From the NCBI GenBank assembly GCA_030690245.1, contig JAUYGW010000334.1, positions 1-6,609 of the forward strand: 6,609 nucleotides of DNA, written 5' to 3'. A program made the translations under genes and the position numbers. Position 1 is the stretch's first letter. Every line of letters starts with the position of its first letter. The stretch is from Gallionella sp. (GTDB lineage: Bacteria > Pseudomonadota > Gammaproteobacteria > Burkholderiales > Gallionellaceae). Below are positions 5,714-6,609 of this stretch, one piece after another. The notes beneath the pieces were generated by a model. That model did no database searches. It saw nothing but the letters and a program-made list of their open reading frames with translations, and was not told where the DNA came from.

Positions 5714-6609
5714 TTAGCTGTAGCCCAGCCCCATCGCCTCGCGCACATCGCGCATGGTCTCGGAGGCTAGTTTGCGCGCCTTTTCGCAGCCGTCGGCGAT
5801 GATGTTGCGCACCAGCGCCGGGTCGTCCAGATACAGTTGCGCGCGTTCGCGCATCGGGCGTTGCTCCTCGAGCACCGCGTCGATCACCGGCTGTTTACAT
5901 TCGATGCAGCCGATGCCGGCGCTCTTGCAACCCTGCATGGCCCATTGCTTGGTCTGTTCGTTGGAATACACCAGATGCAGCGGCCACACCGGGCATTTGT
6001 CCGGATCGCCGGGATCGGTGCGGCGGATGCGTGCCGGATCGGTCGGCATGGTGCGGATTTTCCTGGTCACGCTGGCCTCGTCTTCGCGCAGCGTGATGGT
6101 GTTGCCATAAGACTTGGACATTTTCTGCCCGTCCAGGCCGGGCATTTTAGACGCGGCGGTGAGCATGGCTTGCGGCTCGGACAGGATCATCTTGCCGCCG
6201 CCTTCCAGATAACCGAACAGGCGTTCGAGGTCGCCGTGGCTCAGGCTCTGCTGCTCGTCCAGCAGGGATTTGGCGGATTCCAGCGCCTCGTCATCGCCCT
6301 GTTCCTGATAGCGGGTGCGCAGCTCGGCATACAGCTTGGCCTTTTTTCCGCCGAGTTTTTTGATTGCGGCTTCGGCCTTTTCCTCGAAGCCGGGTTCGCG
6401 CCCGTAGATGTGGTTGAAGCGGCGCGCGATCTCGCGGGTGAATTCGATATGCGGCACCTGATCCTCGCCCACCGGCACCTGCGTGGCGCGGTAGATCAGG
6501 ATATCCGCGCTTTGCAGCAGCGGGTAGCCTAGAAAGCCGTAAGTGCTCAGATCTTTCTCGGAGAGCTTTTCCTGCTGATCCTTGTAGGTCGGCACGCGCT
6601 CCAGCGAGC
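5714..6609 (-). CDS. trpS: Tryptophanyl-tRNA synthetase, C-terminal part (5' end outside window)
   Basis: TrpRS is a class I synthetase that charges tRNA-Trp. The frame is open to the window edge, giving 298 codons; a GTG at 6595 is an internal valine (LERVPTYKDQQ), not the start. The Rossmann fold contains YPLLQSADILIYRATQVPVG and EDQVPHIEFTREIARRFN. An insertion of about 65 residues relative to E. coli TrpRS follows (roughly PGFEEKAEAAIKKLGGKK to FGYLEGGGKMIL). The KMSKS loop (GQKMSKSYGN) maps to about 6124-6110. The anticodon-binding part has four cysteines spaced C-x21-C-x6-C-x2-C (codons between 5995 and 5897), close to the C-x22-C-x6-C-x2-C motif that binds a [4Fe-4S] cluster in Thermotoga maritima TrpRS. 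The HIGH-type motif lies outside the window. It is the first visible gene of the trpS-scpA-scpB unit. Confidence 0.97.
   Translation of the reverse strand, partial: SLERVPTYKDQQEKLSEKDLSTYGFLGYPLLQSADILIYRATQVPVGEDQVPHIEFTREIARRFNHIYGREPGFEEKAEAAIKKLGGKKAKLYAELRTRYQEQGDDEALESAKSLLDEQQSLSHGDLERLFGYLEGGGKMILSEPQAMLTAASKMPGLDGQKMSKSYGNTITLREDEASVTRKIRTMPTDPARIRRTDPGDPDKCPVWPLHLVYSNEQTKQWAMQGCKSAGIGCIECKQPVIDAVLEEQRPMRERAQLYLDDPALVRNIIADGCEKARKLASETMRDVREAMGLGYS

Noticed and set aside
5837..6532. Plus-strand open frame of 231 codons opposite trpS
   Set aside because: It is antisense to a secure TrpRS sequence, with low-complexity composition and no motif.
6593..6595. GTG as a start codon of trpS
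   Set aside because: The frame continues open upstream with LER before VPTYKDQQ, as in other TrpRS proteins, and a TrpRS without its HIGH-motif half would not work. The gene simply runs off the window.

Overview
The window is a gene-dense piece of a proteobacterial chromosome. Every gene I can support lies on the minus strand, so transcription runs from high to low coordinates. Gene order (trpS-scpA-scpB, then rpsF-[priB]-rpsR-rplI-dnaB) and the protein sequences point to a betaproteobacterium. A Gallionellaceae/Nitrosomonadales member is my tentative guess, from recalled family resemblance rather than a search. I see no mobile element, CRISPR array, tRNA or rRNA.

Right part (about 6609 to 3495): the 3' portion of trpS (tryptophanyl-tRNA synthetase, with a four-cysteine pattern resembling the known [4Fe-4S] TrpRS motif), then scpA and scpB (kleisin and winged-helix subunits of the SMC condensin) and a SpoU/TrmH-family RNA 2'-O-ribose methyltransferase. 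Gaps are 6 nt, a 35 nt overlap and 13 nt, so these probably form one transcription unit. A 152 nt spacer holding three short inverted repeats leads into a stand-alone HDOD-domain gene (3342 to 2497).

Left part (2496 to 1): a 218 nt spacer carries a strong sigma70-type promoter and a leader RNA hairpin with an unpaired CCG, which fits the S6:S18 autoregulatory motif. Next come rpsF (S6), a short inter-gene stretch, rpsR (S18) and rplI (L9), ended by a GNRA-loop intrinsic terminator. dnaB (replicative helicase) follows behind its own weak candidate promoter and runs off the left edge.

The most notable point is the rpsF-rpsR junction. Betaproteobacteria normally carry priB (about 100 codons) here, but only about 97 nt remain. 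Those bases still read like the first strand of PriB and then stop. I interpret this as a decayed, internally deleted priB. The rest of the window is conserved housekeeping content: translation (S6, S18, L9, TrpRS, rRNA/tRNA methylation), chromosome segregation (ScpAB) and replication (DnaB).
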